The translations under genes and the position numbers were made by a program. From an uncultured Bacilli bacterium (lineage in GTDB: Bacteria; Bacillota_I; Bacilli_A; RF39; UBA660), in contig CANQRJ010000031.1 in the NCBI GenBank assembly GCA_947626215.1, forward strand, positions 1-12,182: a DNA stretch of 12,182 bases. Direction: 5' to 3'. Below, in pieces: positions 11,931 to 12,182 of the stretch (position 1 is its first letter; each line of letters opens with the position of its first letter). The notes beneath the pieces were generated by a model, which worked only from the letters and a program-made list of their open reading frames with translations, did not search any database and had not been told where the DNA came from.

Positions 11931-12182
11931 TTATAATTCAAGTTTATAATTATTTCCGTATGATCCATCTCCATCTGAAACCATAACGGAAGGTTTTAGA
12001 TACACGACAGGACGGATCGCGCGAGAAAAGTACGCACTGTAGCAGCCCACATACCCGCCATAGCCCATAAAGAACACATAGTACGCATCGCTAGAATACG
12101 CAGTAGGCGACAAGGTCCATTGATAATCATTTTCATCGAATAGCCAATCATTATTATAACAGTCTTCATTACCACTCCAGTG
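11931..12182 (-). CDS. surface protein, C-terminal part with RPVVYL cassette (gene runs off the right edge)
   Basis: The frame is open from the window edge (HWSGNEDCYNND...) to TAA at 11931, 83 residues, so the true start lies outside; the in-frame TTG at 12113 is not a real start. The order is an aromatic/acidic stretch (WLFDENDYQW), then SPTAYSSDAYYVFF, GYGGYVGCYSAYF and RAIRPVVYL, then a Gly/Asp-rich tail (SDGDGS) ending YKLEL. I recall this C-terminal layout from large paralogous families of exported, often pilin-anchored proteins in gut Bacilli, related in style to DUF6273 and C-type-lectin-like folds. That is memory, not a search. Positions 12001-12120 are about 50% GC, far above the rest of the window. 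A terminator follows the stop. The N-terminal type (pilin anchor or signal peptide) is not visible. Confidence 0.7.
   Translation of the reverse strand, partial: HWSGNEDCYNNDWLFDENDYQWTLSPTAYSSDAYYVFFMGYGGYVGCYSAYFSRAIRPVVYLKPSVMVSDGDGSYGNNYKLEL
12000..12116 (-). other. GC-rich hypervariable-looking cassette in the 3' end of the surface-protein gene
   Basis: By direct count GC is 35/60 at 12001-12060 and 28/60 at 12061-12120, against very AT-rich flanks. On the minus strand, codons such as TAC, TAT, GGC, GGC, TAT, GGC, TGC, TAC, AGT alternate with more fixed ones. The segment ends in GC-rich ATCCGTCCTGTCGTG (IRPVV). A weak AAACC/GGTTT hairpin (11978-11996) follows. Size, place and codon pattern are compatible with a variable region of a diversity-generating retroelement or a recombining cassette. 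No template repeat or reverse transcriptase is in the window. Confidence 0.4.

Noticed and set aside
12111..12113. TTG at 12113 as the start of a 60-residue gene
   Set aside because: The frame stays open to the window edge with sensible sequence (HWSGNED...YQWTLSP), and no SD precedes the TTG. It is an internal Leu codon of a larger gene.
1..12182. Mycoplasma-type code (TGA = Trp), tRNA or rRNA genes, CRISPR arrays, insertion sequences
   Set aside because: TGA ends several genes at family-correct lengths and Trp is TGG. No cloverleaf-like, rRNA-like or regularly spaced repeat segment and no transposase was seen.

Overview
The window is AT-rich, low-GC Gram-positive-type DNA. Intergenic regions are short, Shine-Dalgarno sites are of the GGAGG/AGGTGA type, and most genes lie on the minus strand. 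Gene order is Bacillus-like: a SPOR-domain gene, radC, mreC and mreD, and separately ruvA, ruvB, queA and tgt. TGA is used as a stop (for example recX, radC and the SPOR gene) and Trp is TGG, so the standard bacterial code applies, not the Mycoplasma code. With an [FeFe] hydrogenase and several small pilin-like exported proteins, the best inference is an uncultured anaerobic, gut-type member of the Bacilli close to the Mollicutes (RF39-like). That placement rests on gene content and remembered protein style, not on a search.

Layout. Positions 1-299 hold the 5' end of a gene for a membrane-anchored exported protein. Its promoter carries a run of 10 G residues between the -35 and -10 boxes. Positions 300-3214 hold a tightly overlapping envelope and DNA-maintenance operon read right to left: SPOR protein, radC, mreC, mreD, recX. 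Positions 3302-3949 encode a DUF421 (YetF-like) membrane protein with its own terminator. Positions 3950-4123 are a divergent intergenic region with two hairpins. Positions 4124-4486 encode the only plus-strand gene, a TIGR04086/YrzE-type membrane protein. It ends tail to tail with the minus-strand operon over a probable two-way terminator.

Positions 4483-9135 form the operon ruvA, ruvB, a thymidylate-kinase-like P-loop gene, queA, tgt and a small pilin-like membrane protein. It covers Holliday-junction branch migration and the last steps of queuosine tRNA modification. Positions 9198-10357 encode two pseudopilins with clear prepilin-peptidase motifs. Positions 10424-11827 encode a monomeric-type [FeFe] hydrogenase with a rubredoxin-like zinc ribbon and two [4Fe-4S] clusters. 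Positions 11931-12182 are the 3' end of a surface-protein gene. Its last ~115 bp before the terminal tail are strikingly GC-rich and resemble a variable cassette.

The most unusual signals are at the two window ends. One is a homopolymer-controlled promoter that looks phase-variable. The other is a GC-rich, aromatic/Gly-rich C-terminal cassette ending in an RPVVYL motif that could be a diversity-generating or recombining cassette. Both concern exported proteins, and two or three further pilin-like genes lie between them. This suggests a variable surface-display repertoire, but that link is inference.
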